DNA of 64,000 nt from Myotis daubentonii (lineage: Eukaryota > Chordata > Mammalia > Chiroptera > Vespertilionidae), in contig NC_081840.1 in assembly GCF_963259705.1 (NCBI RefSeq), positions 310,001 through 374,000 of the forward strand, read 5' to 3'. Position numbers and translations under genes: made by a program. Positions 1-13,197 of the stretch are shown one piece after another; the first letter of the stretch is position 1; each line of letters starts with the position of its first letter. The notes under the pieces are model-generated. The model was not told the origin of the DNA. It searched no databases and worked only from the letters and a program-made list of their open reading frames with translations.

Positions 1-3000
1 CTGGGAGAACTGAAGGGCAAAGCAGAAGGGGCCACGTTCAAGGGCCACATGCCCAAGGTGCACATGCCCAGCGTGAAGATGCCCAAAGTAGACGTCAAGG
101 CCCCCCAGGTGGACATCAAGGGGCCCAAGCTGGACCTGAAGGGCGCCAAAGGGGAGGTGACCATCCCCGACATGGAGGTTTCGCTGCCCAGTGTGGAGGT
201 GGACATTCAGGCCCCGGGCGCCAAGCTGGAGGGAGACATCGCTCTGGGGGACACAGAGGTGGCCACCAAAGACAGCAAGTTCAAGATGCCCAAGTTCAAG
301 ATGCCTTCCTTCGGGATGTCTGGGCCAGGCAAGTCCATGGAGGCCTCAGTGGACATGTCCCTGCCAAAGGCTGAGGCAGACGTGTCCCTGCCCTCCATCC
401 AGACTGACGTCAAGGCCAGTGACCTCAGTATCGAGCTGCCGTCTGCCGACGTGGACATCAAGACAGGCGAGCTGGGAGTGAAGCTCCCTGAGGGCCACCT
501 GCCTGAGGGAGAGCTCGAGGGACCCTCCTCCGGAATGGGGTTCAAAGGGCACCTGCCCAAGGTGCACATGCCCAGCATGAAGATGCCCAAAGTAGACTTC
601 AAGGGCCCCCAGGTGGACATCAAGGGGCCCAAACTGGACCTGAAGGGCGCCAAAGGGGAGGTGTCGGCCCCTGACATGGAAGTGTCGCTGCCCAGTGTGG
701 AGATCGACGTCCAGGCTCCGGGCGCCAAGCTGGAGGGCGACATTGTCTTGGGCTCCAAGGAGGTGGCAGCCCACGACAGCAAGTTCAAGATGCCCAAGTT
801 CAAGATGCCTTCCTTCGGGACGTCTGGGCCCGGCAAGTCCATGGAGGCCTCAGTGGACGTGTCCCTGCCCTCCATCCAGACTGACATCAAGACCAGTGAC
901 CTCAGTATCGAGCTGCCCTCTGCCGACGTGGACGTGAAGACAGGAGAGCTGGGAGTGAAGCTCCCGGAGGGCCACCTGCCCGAGGGAGAGCTCCAGGAAC
1001 CCGCCTCCGGAGTTGCACTCAAAGGGCACCTGCCCAAGGTGCACATGCCCAGCGTGAAGATGCCCAAAGTAGACTTCAAGGGCCCCCAGGTGGACATCAA
1101 GGGGCCCAAAGTGGACCTGAAGGGCGCCAAAGGGGAGGTGACCGTCCCCGAGGGAGAAGTGAAGCTGGGAGAACTGAAGGGCAAAGCAGAAGGGGCCACG
1201 TTCAAGGGCCACATGCCCAAGGTGCACATGCCCAGCGTGAAGATGCCCAAAGTAGACGTCAAGGCCCCCCAGGTGGACATCAAGGGGCCCAAGCTGGACC
1301 TGAAGGGCGCCAAAGGGGAGGTGACCGTCCCCGACATGGAGGTTTCGCTGCCCAGTGTGGAGGTGGACATTCAGGCCCCGGGCGCCAAGCTGGAGGGAGA
1401 CATCGCTCTGGGGGACACAGAGGTGGCCACCAAAGACAGCAAGTTCAAGATGCCCAAGTTCAAGATGCCTTCCTTCGGGATGTCTGGGCCAGGCAAGTCC
1501 ATGGAGGCCTCAGTGGACATGTCCCTGCCAAAGGCTGAGGCAGACGTGTCCCTGCCCTCCATCCAGACTGACGTCAAGGCCAGTGACCTCAGTATCGAGC
1601 TGCCGTCTGCCGACGTGGACATCAAGACAGGCGAGCTGGGAGTGAAGCTCCCCGAGGGCCACCTTCCTGAGGGAGAGCTCGAGGGACCCTCCTCCGGAAT
1701 GGGGTTCAAAGGGCACCTGCCCAAGGTGCACATGCCCAGCATGAAGATGCCCAAAGTAGACTTCAAGGGCCCCCAGGTGGACATCAAGGGGCCCAAACTG
1801 GACCTGAAGGGCGCCAAAGGGGAGGTGTCGGCCCCTGACATGGAAGTGTCGCTGCCCAGTGTGGAGTTCGACGTCCAGGCTCCAGGCGCCAAGCTGGAGG
1901 GCGACATTGTCTTGGGCTCCAAGGAGGTGGCAGCCCACGACAGCAAGTTCAAGATGCCCAAGTTCAAGATGCCTTCCTTCGGGACGTCTGGGCCCGGCAA
2001 GTCCATGGAGGCCTCAGTGGACGTGTCCCTGCCCTCCATCCAGACTGACATCAAGACCAGTGACCTCAGTATCGAGCTGCCCTCTGCCGACGTGGACGTG
2101 AAGACAGGAGAGCTGGGAGTGAAGCTCCCGGAGGGCCACCTGCCCGAGGGAGAGCTCCAGGAACCCGCCTCCGGAGTTGGACTCAAAGGGCACCTGCCCA
2201 AGGTGCACATGCCCAGCGTGAACATGCCCAAAGTAGACTTCAAGGGCCCCCAGGTGGACATCAAGGGGCCCAAAGTGGACCTGAAGGGCGCCAAAGGGGA
2301 GGTGACCGTCCCCGAGGGAGAAGTGAAGCTGGGAGAACTGAAGGGCAAAGCAGAAGGGGCCACGTTCAAGGGCCACATGCCCAAGGTGCACATGCCCAGC
2401 GTGAAGATGCCCAAAGTAGACGTCAAGGCCCCCCAGGTGGACATCAAGGGGCCCAAGCTGGACCTGAAGGGCCCCAAAGGGGAGGTGACCGTCCCCGACA
2501 TGGAGGTTTCGCTGCCCAGTGTGGAGGTGGACATTCAGGCACCGGGCGCCAAGCTGGAAGGAGACATCGCTCTGGGGGACACAGAGGTGGCCACCAAAGA
2601 CAGCAAGTTCAAGATGCCCAAGTTCAAGATGCCTTCCTTCGGGATGTCTGGGCCAGGCAAGTCCATGGAGGCCTCAGTGGACATGTCCCTGCCAAAGGCT
2701 GAGGCAGACGTGTCCCAGCCCTCCATCCAGACTGACGTCAAGGCCAGTGACCTCAGTATCGAGCAGCCGTCTGCCGACGTGGACATCAAGACAGGCGAGC
2801 TGGGAGTGAAGCTCCCCGAGGGCCACCTGCCTGAGGGAGAGCTCGAGGGACCCTCCTCCGGAATGGGGTTCAAAGGGCACCTGCCCAAGGTGCACATGCC
2901 CAGCATGAAGATGCCCAAAGTAGACTTCAAGGGCCCCCAGGTGGACATCAAGGGGCCCAAAGTGGACCTGAAGGGCGCCAAAGGGGAGGTGACCGTCCCC

Positions 3001-6000
3001 GAGGGAGAAGTGAAGCTGGGAGAACTGAAGGGCAAAGCAGAAGGGGCCACGTTCAAGGGCCACATGCCCAAGGTGCACATGCCCAGCGTGAAGATGCCCA
3101 AAGTAGACGTCAAGGCCCCCCAGGTGGACATCAAGGGGCCCAAGCTGGACCTGAAGGGCGCCAAAGCGGAGGTGACCGTCTCCGACATGGAGGTTTCGCT
3201 GCCCAGTGTGGAGGTGGACATTCAGGCCCCGGGCGCCAAGCTGGAGGGAGACATCGCTCTGGGGGACACAGAGGTGGCCACCAAAGACAGCAAGTTCAAG
3301 ATGCCCAAGTTCAAGATGCCTTCCTTCGGGATGTCTGGGCCAGGCAAGTCCATGGAGGCCTCAGTGGACATGTCCCTGCCAAAGGCTGAGGCAGACGTGT
3401 CCCTGCCCTCCATCCAGACTGACGTCAAGGCCAGTGACCTCAGTATCGAGCTGCCGTCTGCCGACGTGGACATCAAGACAGGCGAGCTGGGAGTGAAGCT
3501 CCCTGAGGGCCACCTGCCTGAGGGAGAGCTCGAGGGACCCTCCTCCGGAATGGGGTTCAAAGGGCACCTGCCCAAGGTGCACATGCCCAGCATGAAGATG
3601 CCCAAAGTAGACTTCAAGGGCCCCCAGGTGGACATCAAGGGGCCCAAACTGGACCTGAAGGGCGCCAAAGGGGAGGTGTCGGCCCCTGACATGGAAGTGT
3701 CGCTGCCCAGTGTGGAGATCGACGTCCAGGCTCCGGGCGCCAAGCTGGAGGGCGACATTGTCTTGGGCTCCAAGGAGGTGGCAGCCCACGACAGCAAGTT
3801 CAAGATGCCCAAGTTCAAGATGCCTTCCTTCGGGACGTCTGGGCCCGGCAAGTCCATGGAGGCCTCAGTGGACGTGTCCCTGCCCTCCATCCAGACTGAC
3901 ATCAAGACCAGTGACCTCAGTATCGAGCTGCCCTCTGCCGACGTGGACGTGAAGACAGGAGAGCTGGGAGTGAAGCTCCCGGAGGGCCACCTGCCCGAGG
4001 GAGAGCTCCAGGAACCCGCCTCCGGAGTTGCACTCAAAGGGCACCTGCCCAAGGTGCACATGCCCAGCGTGAAGATGCCCAAAGTAGACTTCAAGGGCCC
4101 CCAGGTGGACATCAAGGGGCCCAAAGTGGACCTGAAGGGCGCCAAAGGGGAGGTGACCGTCCCCGAGGGAGAAGTGAAGCTGGGAGAACTGAAGGGCAAA
4201 GCAGAAGGGGCCACGTTCAAGGGCCACATGCCCAAGGTGCACATGCCCAGCGTGAAGATGCCCAAAGTAGACGTCAAGGCCCCCCAGGTGGACATCAAGG
4301 GGCCCAAGCTGGACCTGAAGGGCGCCAAAGGGGAGGTGACCGTCTCCGACATGGAGGTTTCGCTGCCCAGTGTGGAGGTGGACATTCAGGCCCCGGGCGC
4401 CAAGCTGGAGGGAGACATCGCTCTGGGGGACACAGAGGTGGCCACCAAAGACAGCAAGTTCAAGATGCCCAAGTTCAAGATGCCTTCCTTCGGGATGTCT
4501 GGGCCAGGCAAGTCCATGGAGGCCTCAGTGGACATGTCCCTGCCAAAGGCTGAGGCAGACGTGTCCCTGCCCTCCATCCAGACTGACGTCAAGGCCAGTG
4601 ACCTCAATATCGAGCAGCCGTCTGCCGACGTGGACATCAAGACAGGCGAGCTGGGAGTGAAGCTCCCCGAGGGCCACCTGCCTGAGGGAGAGCTCGAGGG
4701 ACCCTCCTCCGGAATGGGGTTCAAAGGGCACCTGCCCAAGGTGCACATGCCCAGCATGAAGATGCCCAAAGTAGACTTCAAGGGCCCCCAGGTGGACATC
4801 AAGGGGCCCAAAGTGGACCTGAAGGGCGCCAAAGGGGAGGTGACCGTCCCCGAGGGAGAAGTGAAGCTGGGAGAACTGAAGGGCAAAGCAGAAGGGGCCA
4901 CGTTCAAGGGCCACATGCCCAAGGTGCACATGCCCAGCGTGAAGATGCCCAAAGTAGACGTCAAGGCCCCCCAGGTGGACATCAAGGGGCCCAAGCTGGA
5001 CCTGAAGGGCGCCAAAGCGGAGGTGACCGTCTCCGACATGGAGGTTTCGCTGCCCAGTGTGGAGGTGGACATTCAGGCCCCGGGCGCCAAGCTGGAGGGA
5101 GACATCGCTCTGGGGGACACAGAGGTGGCCACCAAAGACAGCAAGTTCAAGATGCCCAAGTTCAAGATGCCTTCCTTCGGGATGTCTGGGCCAGGCAAGT
5201 CCATGGAGGCCTCAGTGGACATGTCCCTGCCAAAGGCTGAGGCAGACGTGTCCCTGCCCTCCATCCAGACTGACGTCAAGGCCAGTGACCTCAGTATCGA
5301 GCTGCCGTCTGCCGACGTGGACATCAAGACAGGCGAGCTGGGAGTGAAGCTCCCTGAGGGCCACCTGCCTGAGGGAGAGCTCGAGGGACCCTCCTCCGGA
5401 ATGGGGTTCAAAGGGCACCTGCCCAAGGTGCACATGCCCAGCATGAAGATGCCCAAAGTAGACTTCAAGGGCCCCCAGGTGGACATCAAGGGGCCCAAAC
5501 TGGACCTGAAGGGCGCCAAAGGGGAGCTGTCGGCCCCTGACATGGAAGTGTCGCTGCCCAGTGTGGAGATCGACGTCCAGGCTCCGGGCGCCAAGCTGGA
5601 GGGCGACATTGTCTTGGGCTCCAAGGAGGTGGCAGCCCACGACAGCAAGTTCAAGATGCCCAAGTTCAAGATGCCTTCCTTCGGGACGTCTGGGCCTGGC
5701 AAGTCCATGGAGGCCTCAGTGGACGTGTCCCTGCCCTCCATCCAGACTGACATCAAGACCAGTGACATCAGTATCGAGCTGCCCTCTGCCGACGTGGACG
5801 TGAAGACAGGAGAGCTGGGAGTGAAGCTCCCGGAGGCCCACCTGCCCGAGGGAGAGCTCCAGGAACCCGCCTCCGGAGTTGGACTCAAAGAGCACCTGCC
5901 CAAGGTGCACATGCCCAGCGTGAAGATGCCCAAAGTAGACTTCAAGGGCCCCCAGGTGGACATCAAGGGGCCCAAAGTGGACCTGAAGGGCGCCAAAGGG

Positions 6001-9000
6001 GAGGTGACCGTCCCCGAGGGAGAAGTGAAGCTGGGAGAACTGAAGGGCAAAGCAGAAGGGGCCACGTTCAAGGGCCACATGCCCAAGGTGCACATGCCCA
6101 GCGTGAAGATGCCCAAAGTAGACGTCAAGGCCCCCCAGGTGGACATCAAGGGGCCCAAGCTGGACCTGAAGGGCGCCAAAGGGGAGGTGACCGTCCCCGA
6201 CATGGAGGTTTCGCTGCCCAGTGTGGAGGTGGACATTCAGGCCCCGGGCGCCAAGCTGGAGGGAGACATCGCTCTGGGGGACACAGAGGTGGCCACCAAA
6301 GACAGCAAGTTCAAGATGCCCAAGTTCAAGATGCCTTCCTTCGGGATGTCTGGGCCAGGCAAGTCCATGGAGGCCTCAGTGGACATGTCCCTGCCAAAGG
6401 CTGAGGCAGACGTGTCCCTGCCCTCCATCCAGACTGACGTCAAGGCCAGTGACCTCAGTATCGAGCTGCCGTCTGCCGACGTGGACATCAAGACAGGCGA
6501 GCTGGGAGTGAAGCTCCCCGAGGGCCACCTGCCTGAGGGAGAGCTCGAGGGACCCTCCTCCGGAATGGGGTTCAAAGGGCACCTGCCCAAGGTGCACATG
6601 CCCAGCATGAAGATGCCCAAAGTAGACTTCAAGGGCCCCCAGGTGGACATCAAGGGGCCCAAACTGGACCTGAAGGGCGCCAAAGGGGAGGTGTCGGCCC
6701 CTGACATGGAAGTGTCGCTGCCCAGTGTGGAGATCGACGTCCAGGCTCCGGGCGCCAAGCTGGAGGGCGACATTGTCTTGGGCTCCAAGGAGGTGGCAGC
6801 CCACGACAGCAAGTTCAAGATGCCCAAGTTCAAGATGCCTTCCTTCGGGACGTCTGGGCCCGGCAAGTCCATGGAGGCCTCAGTGGACGTGTCCCTGCCC
6901 TCCATCCAGACTGACATCAAGACCAGTGACCTCAGTATCGAGCTGCCCTCTGCCGACGTGGACGTGAAGACAGGAGAGCTGGGAGTGAAGCTCCCGGAGG
7001 GCCACCTGCCCGAGGGAGAGCTCCAGGAACCCGCCTCCGGAGTTGCACTCAAAGGGCACCTGCCCAAGGTGCACATGCCCAGCGTGAAGATGCCCAAAGT
7101 AGACGTCAAGGCCCCCCAGGTGGACATCAAGGGGCCCAAGCTGGACCTGAAGGGCCCCAAAGGGGAGGTGACCGTCCCCGAAGGAGAAGTGAAGCTGGGA
7201 GAACTGAAGGGCAAAGCAGAAGGGGCCACGTTCAAGGGCCACATGCCCAAGGTGCACATGCCCAGCGTGAAGATGCCCAAAGTAGACGTCAAGGCCCCCC
7301 AGGTGGACATCAAGGGGCCCAAGCTGGACCTGAAGGGCGCCAAAGGGGAGGTGACCGTCCCCGACATGGAGGTTTCGCTGCCCAGTGTGGAGGTGGACAT
7401 TCAGGCCCCGGGCGCCAAGCTGGAGGGAGACATCGCTCTGGGGGACACAGAGGTGGCCACCAAAGACAGCAAGTTCAAGATGCCCAAGTTCAAGATGCCT
7501 TCCTTCGGGATGTCTGGGCCAGGCAAGTCCATGGAGGCCTCAGTGGACATGTCCCTGCCAAAGGCTGAGGCAGACGTGTCCCTGCCCTCCATCCAGACTG
7601 ACGTCAAGGCCAGTGACCTCAGTATCGAGCTGCCGTCTGCCGACGTGGACATCAAGACAGGCGAGCTGGGAGTGAAGCTCCCCGAGGGCCACCTGCCTGA
7701 GGGAGAGCTCGAGGGACCCTCCTCCGGAATGGGGTTCAAAGGGCACCTGCCCAAGGTGCACATGCCCAGCATGAAGATGCCCAAAGTAGACTTCAAGGGC
7801 CCCCAGGTGGACATCAAGGGGCCCAAACTGGACCTGAAGGGCGCCAAAGGGGAGGTGTCGGCCCCTGACATGGAAGTGTCGCTGCCCAGTGTGGAGATCG
7901 ACGTCCAGGCTCCGGGCGCCAAGCTGGAGGGCGACATTGTCTTGGGCTCCAAGGAGGTGGCAGCCCACGACAGCAAGTTCAAGATGCCCAAGTTCAAGAT
8001 GCCTTCCTTCGGGACGTCTGGGCCCGGCAAGTCCATGGAGGCCTCAGTGGACGTGTCCCTGCCCTCCATCCAGACTGACATCAAGACCAGTGACCTCAGT
8101 ATCGAGCTGCCCTCTGCCGACGTGGACGTGAAGACAGGAGAGCTGGGAGTGAAGCTCCCGGAGGGCCACCTGCCCGAGGGAGAGCTCCAGGAACCCGCCT
8201 CCGGAGTTGCACTCAAAGGGCACCTGCCCAAGGTGCACATGCCCAGCGTGAAGATGCCCAAAGTAGACGTCAAGGCCCCCCAGGTGGACATCAAGGGGCC
8301 CAAGCTGGACCTGAAGGGCCCCAAAGGGGAGGTGACCGTCCCCGAGGGAGAAGTGAAGCTGGGAGAACTGAAGGGCAAAGCAGAAGGGGCCACGTTCAAG
8401 GGCCACATGCCCAAGGTGCACATGCCCAGCGTGAAGATGCCCAAAGTAGACGTCAAGGCCCCCCAGGTGGACATCAAGGGGCCCAAGCTGGACCTGAAGG
8501 GCGCCAAAGGGGAGGTGACCGTCCCCGACATGGAGGTTTCGCTGCCCAGTGTGGAGGTGGACATTCAGGCCCCGGGCGCCAAGCTGGAGGGAGACATCGC
8601 TCTGGGGGACACAGAGGTGGCCACCAAAGACAGCAAGTTCAAGATGCCCAAGTTCAAGATGCCTTCCTTCGGGATGTCTGGGCCAGGCAAGTCCATGGAG
8701 GCCTCAGTGGACATGTCCCTGCCAAAGGCTGAGGCAGACGTGTCCCTGCCCTCCATCCAGACTGACGTCAAGGCCAGTGACCTCAGTATCGAGCTGCCCT
8801 CTGCCGACGTGGACGTGAAGACAGGAGAGCTGGGAGTGAAGCTCCCGGAGGGCCACCTGCCCGAGGGAGAGCTCCAGGAACCCGCCTCCGGAGTTGCACT
8901 CAAAGGGCACCTGCCCAAGGTGCACATGCCCAGCGTGAAGATGCCCAAAGTAGACTTCAAGGGCCCCCAGGTGGACATCAAGGGGCCCAAAGTGGACCTG

Positions 9001-10020
9001 AAGGGCGCCAAAGGGGAGGTGACCGTCCCCGAGGGAGAAGTGAAGCTGGGAGAACTGAAGGGCAAAGCAGAAGGGGCCACGTTCAAGGGCCACATGCCCA
9101 AGGTGCACATGCCCAGCGTGAAGATGCCCAAAGTAGACGTCAAGGCCCCCCAGGTGGACATCAAGGGGCCCAAGCTGGACCTGAAGGGCGCCAAAGGGGA
9201 GGTGACCGTCCCCGACATGGAGGTTTCGCTGCCCAGTGTGGAGGTGGACATTCAGGCCCCGGGCGCCAAGCTGGAGGGAGACATCGCTCTGGGGGACACA
9301 GAGGTGGCCACCAAAGACAGCAAGTTCAAGATGCCCAAGTTCAAGATGCCTTCCTTCGGGATGTCTGGGCCAGGCAAGTCCATGGAGGCCTCAGTGGTCG
9401 TGTCCCTGCCAAAGGCTGAGGCAGACGTGTCCCTGCCCTCCATCCAGACTGACGTCAAGGCCAGTGACCTCAGTATCGAGCTGCCGTCTGCCGACGTGGA
9501 CATCAAGACAGGAGAGCTGGGAGTGAAACTCCCTGAGGGCCACCTGCCTGAGGGAGAGCTCGAGGGACCCTCCTCCGGAATGGGGTTCAAAGGGCACCTG
9601 CCCAAGGTGCACATGCCCAGCATGAAGATGCCCAAAGTAGACTTCAAGGGCCCCCAGGTGGACATCAAGGGGCCCAAACTGGACCTGAAGGGCGCCAAAG
9701 GGGAGGTGTCGGCCCCTGACATGGAAGTGTCGCTGCCCAGTGTGGAGATCGACGTCCAGGCTCCGGGCGCCAACCTGGAGGGCGACATTGTCCTGGGTTC
9801 CAAGGAGGTGGCAGCCCACGACAGCAAGTTCAAGATGCCCAAGTTCAAGATGCCTTCCTTCGGGACGTCTGGGGCCAGCAAATCCATGGAGGCCTCAGTG
9901 GACGTGTCCCTGCCCTCCATCCAGACTGACATCAAGACCAGTGACATCAGTATCGAGCTGCCCTCTGCCGACGTGGACGTGAAGACAGGAGAGCTGGGAG
10001 TGAAGCTCCCGGAGGGCCAC
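1..10020 (+). repeat. AHNAK2: In-frame higher-order tandem repeat inside AHNAK2
   Basis: Comparable codons (VEVDIQ) recur near 194, 1358, 2522, 3209, 4373, 5060, 6224, 7388, 8552 and 9239. The spacings are exactly 1164 or 687 bases. The 1164-base unit holds module A (VEVDIQ... [11 protein letters not shown]), module B (VEIDVQ... QEPASGV) and a short module C ([21 protein letters not shown]). The 687-base units lack 477 bases, i.e. 159 codons, so frame is kept. Copies differ by only a few bases per kilobase by eye. Confidence 0.93.
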
Positions 10021-13000
10021 CTGCCTGCGGTAGAGCTCCATGGATCGGCCTCCACAGTTGGCAGCAAATGGCATATGCCCAAGGTGCACATGCCCAGCAT
10101 GAAGATACCCAAAGTAGACTTCAAGGGCCCCCAGGTGGATATCCAGGGGCCGCAACTCGACCTGAAAGGCTCCAAAGGGGAGGTGACTGTCCCTGACTTG
10201 GAGGTGTCTGTGCCCAGTGTGGAAGTTGAAATCCAGGCTGATGGCTCCAAGCTGGAGGGAGACATTGTCCTGGGGGATAAGGCAGTGGCTACCAAAGACA
10301 GCAAGTTCAAGATGCCCAAGTTCAAGATGCCTTCCTTCGGTGCCTCTCCACCAAGCAGGGATTGGGGAACATCAGTGGACGTGTCCATGTCCAACACCAC
10401 GGGGACGGCCACTCTGCCGTCCATGGTAGGTGAGATTCACGGCCCAGAAGGCAGCATCCACCTGCCATCTGCTCATCTCGAGCTCCCTGGGGGAGAGGTG
10501 GAGGTCCCCCTGCAGGAAGGAGAGGTGACGCTGGGGGAGCTGAAGGGCAAAGTAGAAGGGGCCAGGATCAAAGGCCACCTGCCCAAGATGCAGATGCCCA
10601 GCATTAAGGTGCCCAAGGTGGACATCAAGGGGCCAAAACTGGACCTTAAATGCGCCAAAGGGGAGGTGACCCCTCCTGACACAGAGGTGTCTCCATCCCG
10701 TGTGGAGGTGGCTGTCCAGGAGCCACACGCCAGGGTGGTGGGTGCCATTGGCCCGGAGGACAAGGAGGTGGCCACCCGAGAGAGCAAGTTCAAGATGCCC
10801 AAGGTCAGCATGCCGTTCTTCCGACCATCATCCAGTAAGACGTACTCGGTGTCTTCGCACGCCCGCGGAGGCGCCCCCGTTGCAGAAGTGACTTCCTGTC
10901 CTGACATAGTGCGTACAGCTGTTGACTCAGCTGATCATTCTGTTTCCACGGGAGACGCGGGTTGGGAGGACGCCACACGTACGAAGTGCCAGGTGCCTCT
11001 CCCCAGAGCCAGCGTCTCTCCAGAGGTGCCTAGGGAAATCCTCTCTGAGTCCAAGGGGGGTGCGCCCCAGTTCAGCGCCCCCCGTGCTGCCGACCTCCCA
11101 TCCTGGGAGCCCGTTCCTTCGTCCCAACCTGACAGCCGCCCTGGCCCTGCGGACCCCCCGGTTCACACGTCTTATGGCCGCGTGACTTTTCCTAAATTCC
11201 ATCGACCGAAGTTCCGGTTTTCAGTCGCAGTGGCAGCCGAGGCCGAGGGAGAGCCCCGCGCCCTGGAGGGTGCCCCCTCCCCTCGCAGCCCCACACAGGT
11301 CCTGGACTCTGAGGAAGCCACAGTGTGCCTGGGCTCAGCCACTCCGCTGCCACCTGCAGGCGTCTCCATGTCCAGGGGCACGGAGGAGCCCGCGGGCAGT
11401 GCTGGGACATCCGCCATGGCTGCAGGGGGGGTGCCCGTGGGGGAGGTGGCAGCCGGAGCCGAGCGGGCCAGCTCGCAGGACAGCTGGTTCAGGATGCCCT
11501 CGCTCCGCCTGCCCAGCTTCTGGCGCTCCTCGAAGGAGCAGGGGGGGGCGGGGGCACCGAGGGAAGGGGAGGCCCCCGCTGCAGCCAAGAGTCCAGGGGT
11601 CTGTGCTCCTGGGTCAGAGGCGGAGGCAGCCGTGGCCCCATCGCCCCCAGAGGCAGAGGCGGAGGCAGAGGCAGAGGTGGATGCGGTGGAAGCTCTCAGG
11701 GGAGGTTTGCACAGCCCAGCCCCAGGCTCGGAGCTGCACCTGCCTCCTGCCAGCATGTCCCCCGATGAGCCTCCCACTTCCCAGGCCCGGGTGGGTCCCG
11801 GCGAAGGCCCCCTTTCCCTTCAGATGCCTGGAGGGAGACATTCAGAAACCCAAGCTCCTGCCAGGGGGGCAGGGAGCGCTGAGCACCCGTCTACCCCACC
11901 GGAAGGCCCTCTCAGACTGAAGGCTTCGAGGACAGACGTGCCAGCCCAAATCTCCATCGTGGGTCGGGTCTGGGAGGACTCTGTGCTCACTGTCAAGTTC
12001 CCCAAGTTAAAGGTGCCCAGGTTCACCTTCCCCGCCCCCAGCTGCGAGGCCGACATCTTCATCCCCCCGGCTGTGCGAGAGGTGTGGTGCCCGGACAGCA
12101 GCCTGGATCTGGCCCTGAGCAAGGAGCACCCTGGGGTGTGGGGCGTGAGCCTCCTGCAGGCCGGCGCTGTGGGCCCCGGGCAGCAGCCCGTGGCCTTGGA
12201 CCTCCCCGCGGAGGCCAGCCCCATTTCCAAGGTCAGAGTCCACATTCAAGGTGCCCGGGTGGAAAGCCGGGAGGTCACCATACACAGCAGGGTCCTGGCA
12301 GAGCCTGCTGACTGGCCGGGACCCCAGGCTGGCTCCACTCAGATCGTCCGGGAGTCAGAGATCCCAGCCTCCGAGGTCCAGACGCCTTCCTATGGGTTCT
12401 CCTTGCTCAAGGGGAAGGTCCCCGAGTGCCCCTTGCGGGCCCAGGTGCAGGTGGTCACTCAGGGCAGCCAAGCCGCTTCCCAAGGTGACCGTGGGGCCCT
12501 GGGAGCTGACCGGGGGCCTGGAGCCCTGCAGCCCGACACAGAGACGTTTGAAATCATCTTCTCTGGCACTGACGAGGGACCGCAGACGGCCACGTCGGAA
12601 GGGAGCTCAGGCCTCCAGCCTGCAGACAGCGGTTTCGACGACGAGGAGCCCGCGGAAATCCTCGAATTGCCCCCCGAAGACGGCCGAGAGGGAGACGGGG
12701 CTGCTAGGGAGAAGCCGGAGAGCAAACGGTCCTCCGGGCGGTTCCGGTTTTGGCTTCCGAGCATCGGGTTCTCCTCCGCGGCGGCCGAGGACACCAGCAC
12801 CGCAGCCACAGAAGAGGAACCCACACCGGCTCCGGTCCAAACGCAGCCCGAGGCCCGCCCGGCGGCCGAGCTGCCCAAGAAGCCGGAGAAGGCGGGCTGG
12901 TTCCGATTCCCCAGATTAGGGTTCTCCTCGGCCCCCAGCAGGAAGAGCGAGGGCGCTGGGGACGAGCCGGGCCCGGCGGAGGCCAAGCCCCAGGAAGAGG

Positions 13001-13197
13001 CGCTCACGTTTTTCGATGCCCGAGAAAGCTTCTCCGCCGAGGACAAGGAGGGGGAGCCCGGGGAGCCCGCGGGGGCTGCAGGCGCCCGGCCGGCCCCCAG
13101 CGCCACGGCGGCGCCCAAGGCCGGAACGGAGGCAGCCAGGCCGGAGCCGAGCAGGAAGGCCGGTGCCCAGCCCGCGCCCGCGCCCCAGACCCAGTGA
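1..13197 (+). CDS. AHNAK2: AHNAK2, 3' part of the giant repeat exon (5' truncated by the window edge)
   Basis: The frame is open from base 1 to a TGA at 13195-13197, giving 4398 residues without the gene's start. The first Met visible at 49 is internal, not a start. The protein is built from modules with [40 protein letters not shown] and ELPSADVD motifs. These are the hallmark of the AHNAK/AHNAK2 desmoyokin family, whose central repeats of about 165 residues are coded by one very large exon. Modules run to about codon 3340, then decay (10020-10830), followed by a unique tail of about 790 residues. The tail is Pro/Glu/Ala-rich and ends with two related motifs, [14 protein letters not shown] and [12 protein letters not shown], and then [13 protein letters not shown]. 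The family acts as a large scaffold at membranes and costameres; the N-terminal PDZ region lies outside the window. AHNAK2 rather than AHNAK is supported by the neighbouring PLD4 and CEP170B. No frameshift or stop is seen. Confidence 0.95.
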   Translation: MGELKGKAEGATFKGHMPKVHMPSVKMPKVDVKAPQVDIKGPKLDLKGAKGEVTIPDMEVSLPSVEVDIQAPGAKLEGDIALGDTEVATKDSKFKMPKFKMPSFGMSGPGKSMEASVDMSLPKAEADVSLPSIQTDVKASDLSIELPSADVDIKTGELGVKLPEGHLPEGELEGPSSGMGFKGHLPKVHMPSMKMPKVDFKGPQVDIKGPKLDLKGAKGEVSAPDMEVSLPSVEIDVQAPGAKLEGDIVLGSKEVAAHDSKFKMPKFKMPSFGTSGPGKSMEASVDVSLPSIQTDIKTSDLSIELPSADVDVKTGELGVKLPEGHLPEGELQEPASGVALKGHLPKVHMPSVKMPKVDFKGPQVDIKGPKVDLKGAKGEVTVPEGEVKLGELKGKAEGATFKGHMPKVHMPSVKMPKVDVKAPQVDIKGPKLDLKGAKGEVTVPDMEVSLPSVEVDIQAPGAKLEGDIALGDTEVATKDSKFKMPKFKMPSFGMSGPGKSMEASVDMSLPKAEADVSLPSIQTDVKASDLSIELPSADVDIKTGELGVKLPEGHLPEGELEGPSSGMGFKGHLPKVHMPSMKMPKVDFKGPQVDIKGPKLDLKGAKGEVSAPDMEVSLPSVEFDVQAPGAKLEGDIVLGSKEVAAHDSKFKMPKFKMPSFGTSGPGKSMEASVDVSLPSIQTDIKTSDLSIELPSADVDVKTGELGVKLPEGHLPEGELQEPASGVGLKGHLPKVHMPSVNMPKVDFKGPQVDIKGPKVDLKGAKGEVTVPEGEVKLGELKGKAEGATFKGHMPKVHMPSVKMPKVDVKAPQVDIKGPKLDLKGPKGEVTVPDMEVSLPSVEVDIQAPGAKLEGDIALGDTEVATKDSKFKMPKFKMPSFGMSGPGKSMEASVDMSLPKAEADVSQPSIQTDVKASDLSIEQPSADVDIKTGELGVKLPEGHLPEGELEGPSSGMGFKGHLPKVHMPSMKMPKVDFKGPQVDIKGPKVDLKGAKGEVTVPEGEVKLGELKGKAEGATFKGHMPKVHMPSVKMPKVDVKAPQVDIKGPKLDLKGAKAEVTVSDMEVSLPSVEVDIQAPGAKLEGDIALGDTEVATKDSKFKMPKFKMPSFGMSGPGKSMEASVDMSLPKAEADVSLPSIQTDVKASDLSIELPSADVDIKTGELGVKLPEGHLPEGELEGPSSGMGFKGHLPKVHMPSMKMPKVDFKGPQVDIKGPKLDLKGAKGEVSAPDMEVSLPSVEIDVQAPGAKLEGDIVLGSKEVAAHDSKFKMPKFKMPSFGTSGPGKSMEASVDVSLPSIQTDIKTSDLSIELPSADVDVKTGELGVKLPEGHLPEGELQEPASGVALKGHLPKVHMPSVKMPKVDFKGPQVDIKGPKVDLKGAKGEVTVPEGEVKLGELKGKAEGATFKGHMPKVHMPSVKMPKVDVKAPQVDIKGPKLDLKGAKGEVTVSDMEVSLPSVEVDIQAPGAKLEGDIALGDTEVATKDSKFKMPKFKMPSFGMSGPGKSMEASVDMSLPKAEADVSLPSIQTDVKASDLNIEQPSADVDIKTGELGVKLPEGHLPEGELEGPSSGMGFKGHLPKVHMPSMKMPKVDFKGPQVDIKGPKVDLKGAKGEVTVPEGEVKLGELKGKAEGATFKGHMPKVHMPSVKMPKVDVKAPQVDIKGPKLDLKGAKAEVTVSDMEVSLPSVEVDIQAPGAKLEGDIALGDTEVATKDSKFKMPKFKMPSFGMSGPGKSMEASVDMSLPKAEADVSLPSIQTDVKASDLSIELPSADVDIKTGELGVKLPEGHLPEGELEGPSSGMGFKGHLPKVHMPSMKMPKVDFKGPQVDIKGPKLDLKGAKGELSAPDMEVSLPSVEIDVQAPGAKLEGDIVLGSKEVAAHDSKFKMPKFKMPSFGTSGPGKSMEASVDVSLPSIQTDIKTSDISIELPSADVDVKTGELGVKLPEAHLPEGELQEPASGVGLKEHLPKVHMPSVKMPKVDFKGPQVDIKGPKVDLKGAKGEVTVPEGEVKLGELKGKAEGATFKGHMPKVHMPSVKMPKVDVKAPQVDIKGPKLDLKGAKGEVTVPDMEVSLPSVEVDIQAPGAKLEGDIALGDTEVATKDSKFKMPKFKMPSFGMSGPGKSMEASVDMSLPKAEADVSLPSIQTDVKASDLSIELPSADVDIKTGELGVKLPEGHLPEGELEGPSSGMGFKGHLPKVHMPSMKMPKVDFKGPQVDIKGPKLDLKGAKGEVSAPDMEVSLPSVEIDVQAPGAKLEGDIVLGSKEVAAHDSKFKMPKFKMPSFGTSGPGKSMEASVDVSLPSIQTDIKTSDLSIELPSADVDVKTGELGVKLPEGHLPEGELQEPASGVALKGHLPKVHMPSVKMPKVDVKAPQVDIKGPKLDLKGPKGEVTVPEGEVKLGELKGKAEGATFKGHMPKVHMPSVKMPKVDVKAPQVDIKGPKLDLKGAKGEVTVPDMEVSLPSVEVDIQAPGAKLEGDIALGDTEVATKDSKFKMPKFKMPSFGMSGPGKSMEASVDMSLPKAEADVSLPSIQTDVKASDLSIELPSADVDIKTGELGVKLPEGHLPEGELEGPSSGMGFKGHLPKVHMPSMKMPKVDFKGPQVDIKGPKLDLKGAKGEVSAPDMEVSLPSVEIDVQAPGAKLEGDIVLGSKEVAAHDSKFKMPKFKMPSFGTSGPGKSMEASVDVSLPSIQTDIKTSDLSIELPSADVDVKTGELGVKLPEGHLPEGELQEPASGVALKGHLPKVHMPSVKMPKVDVKAPQVDIKGPKLDLKGPKGEVTVPEGEVKLGELKGKAEGATFKGHMPKVHMPSVKMPKVDVKAPQVDIKGPKLDLKGAKGEVTVPDMEVSLPSVEVDIQAPGAKLEGDIALGDTEVATKDSKFKMPKFKMPSFGMSGPGKSMEASVDMSLPKAEADVSLPSIQTDVKASDLSIELPSADVDVKTGELGVKLPEGHLPEGELQEPASGVALKGHLPKVHMPSVKMPKVDFKGPQVDIKGPKVDLKGAKGEVTVPEGEVKLGELKGKAEGATFKGHMPKVHMPSVKMPKVDVKAPQVDIKGPKLDLKGAKGEVTVPDMEVSLPSVEVDIQAPGAKLEGDIALGDTEVATKDSKFKMPKFKMPSFGMSGPGKSMEASVVVSLPKAEADVSLPSIQTDVKASDLSIELPSADVDIKTGELGVKLPEGHLPEGELEGPSSGMGFKGHLPKVHMPSMKMPKVDFKGPQVDIKGPKLDLKGAKGEVSAPDMEVSLPSVEIDVQAPGANLEGDIVLGSKEVAAHDSKFKMPKFKMPSFGTSGASKSMEASVDVSLPSIQTDIKTSDISIELPSADVDVKTGELGVKLPEGHLPAVELHGSASTVGSKWHMPKVHMPSMKIPKVDFKGPQVDIQGPQLDLKGSKGEVTVPDLEVSVPSVEVEIQADGSKLEGDIVLGDKAVATKDSKFKMPKFKMPSFGASPPSRDWGTSVDVSMSNTTGTATLPSMVGEIHGPEGSIHLPSAHLELPGGEVEVPLQEGEVTLGELKGKVEGARIKGHLPKMQMPSIKVPKVDIKGPKLDLKCAKGEVTPPDTEVSPSRVEVAVQEPHARVVGAIGPEDKEVATRESKFKMPKVSMPFFRPSSSKTYSVSSHARGGAPVAEVTSCPDIVRTAVDSADHSVSTGDAGWEDATRTKCQVPLPRASVSPEVPREILSESKGGAPQFSAPRAADLPSWEPVPSSQPDSRPGPADPPVHTSYGRVTFPKFHRPKFRFSVAVAAEAEGEPRALEGAPSPRSPTQVLDSEEATVCLGSATPLPPAGVSMSRGTEEPAGSAGTSAMAAGGVPVGEVAAGAERASSQDSWFRMPSLRLPSFWRSSKEQGGAGAPREGEAPAAAKSPGVCAPGSEAEAAVAPSPPEAEAEAEAEVDAVEALRGGLHSPAPGSELHLPPASMSPDEPPTSQARVGPGEGPLSLQMPGGRHSETQAPARGAGSAEHPSTPPEGPLRLKASRTDVPAQISIVGRVWEDSVLTVKFPKLKVPRFTFPAPSCEADIFIPPAVREVWCPDSSLDLALSKEHPGVWGVSLLQAGAVGPGQQPVALDLPAEASPISKVRVHIQGARVESREVTIHSRVLAEPADWPGPQAGSTQIVRESEIPASEVQTPSYGFSLLKGKVPECPLRAQVQVVTQGSQAASQGDRGALGADRGPGALQPDTETFEIIFSGTDEGPQTATSEGSSGLQPADSGFDDEEPAEILELPPEDGREGDGAAREKPESKRSSGRFRFWLPSIGFSSAAAEDTSTAATEEEPTPAPVQTQPEARPAAELPKKPEKAGWFRFPRLGFSSAPSRKSEGAGDEPGPAEAKPQEEALTFFDARESFSAEDKEGEPGEPAGAAGARPAPSATAAPKAGTEAARPEPSRKAGAQPAPAPQTQ
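10020..10830 (+). repeat. AHNAK2: Diverged last AHNAK2 modules
   Basis: Beyond 10020 the same repeat grammar continues but with many substitutions, for example [40 protein letters not shown] and [14 protein letters not shown]. These are edge copies that have escaped the homogenisation seen to their left. Confidence 0.85.

Noticed and set aside
207..10424. Regular antisense frames of 228-390 codons opposite AHNAK2, and + strand frames of 80-96 codons
   Set aside because: They repeat with the AHNAK2 units and exist because the repeated codons happen to lack stops in those frames. There are no splice signals or independent conservation.
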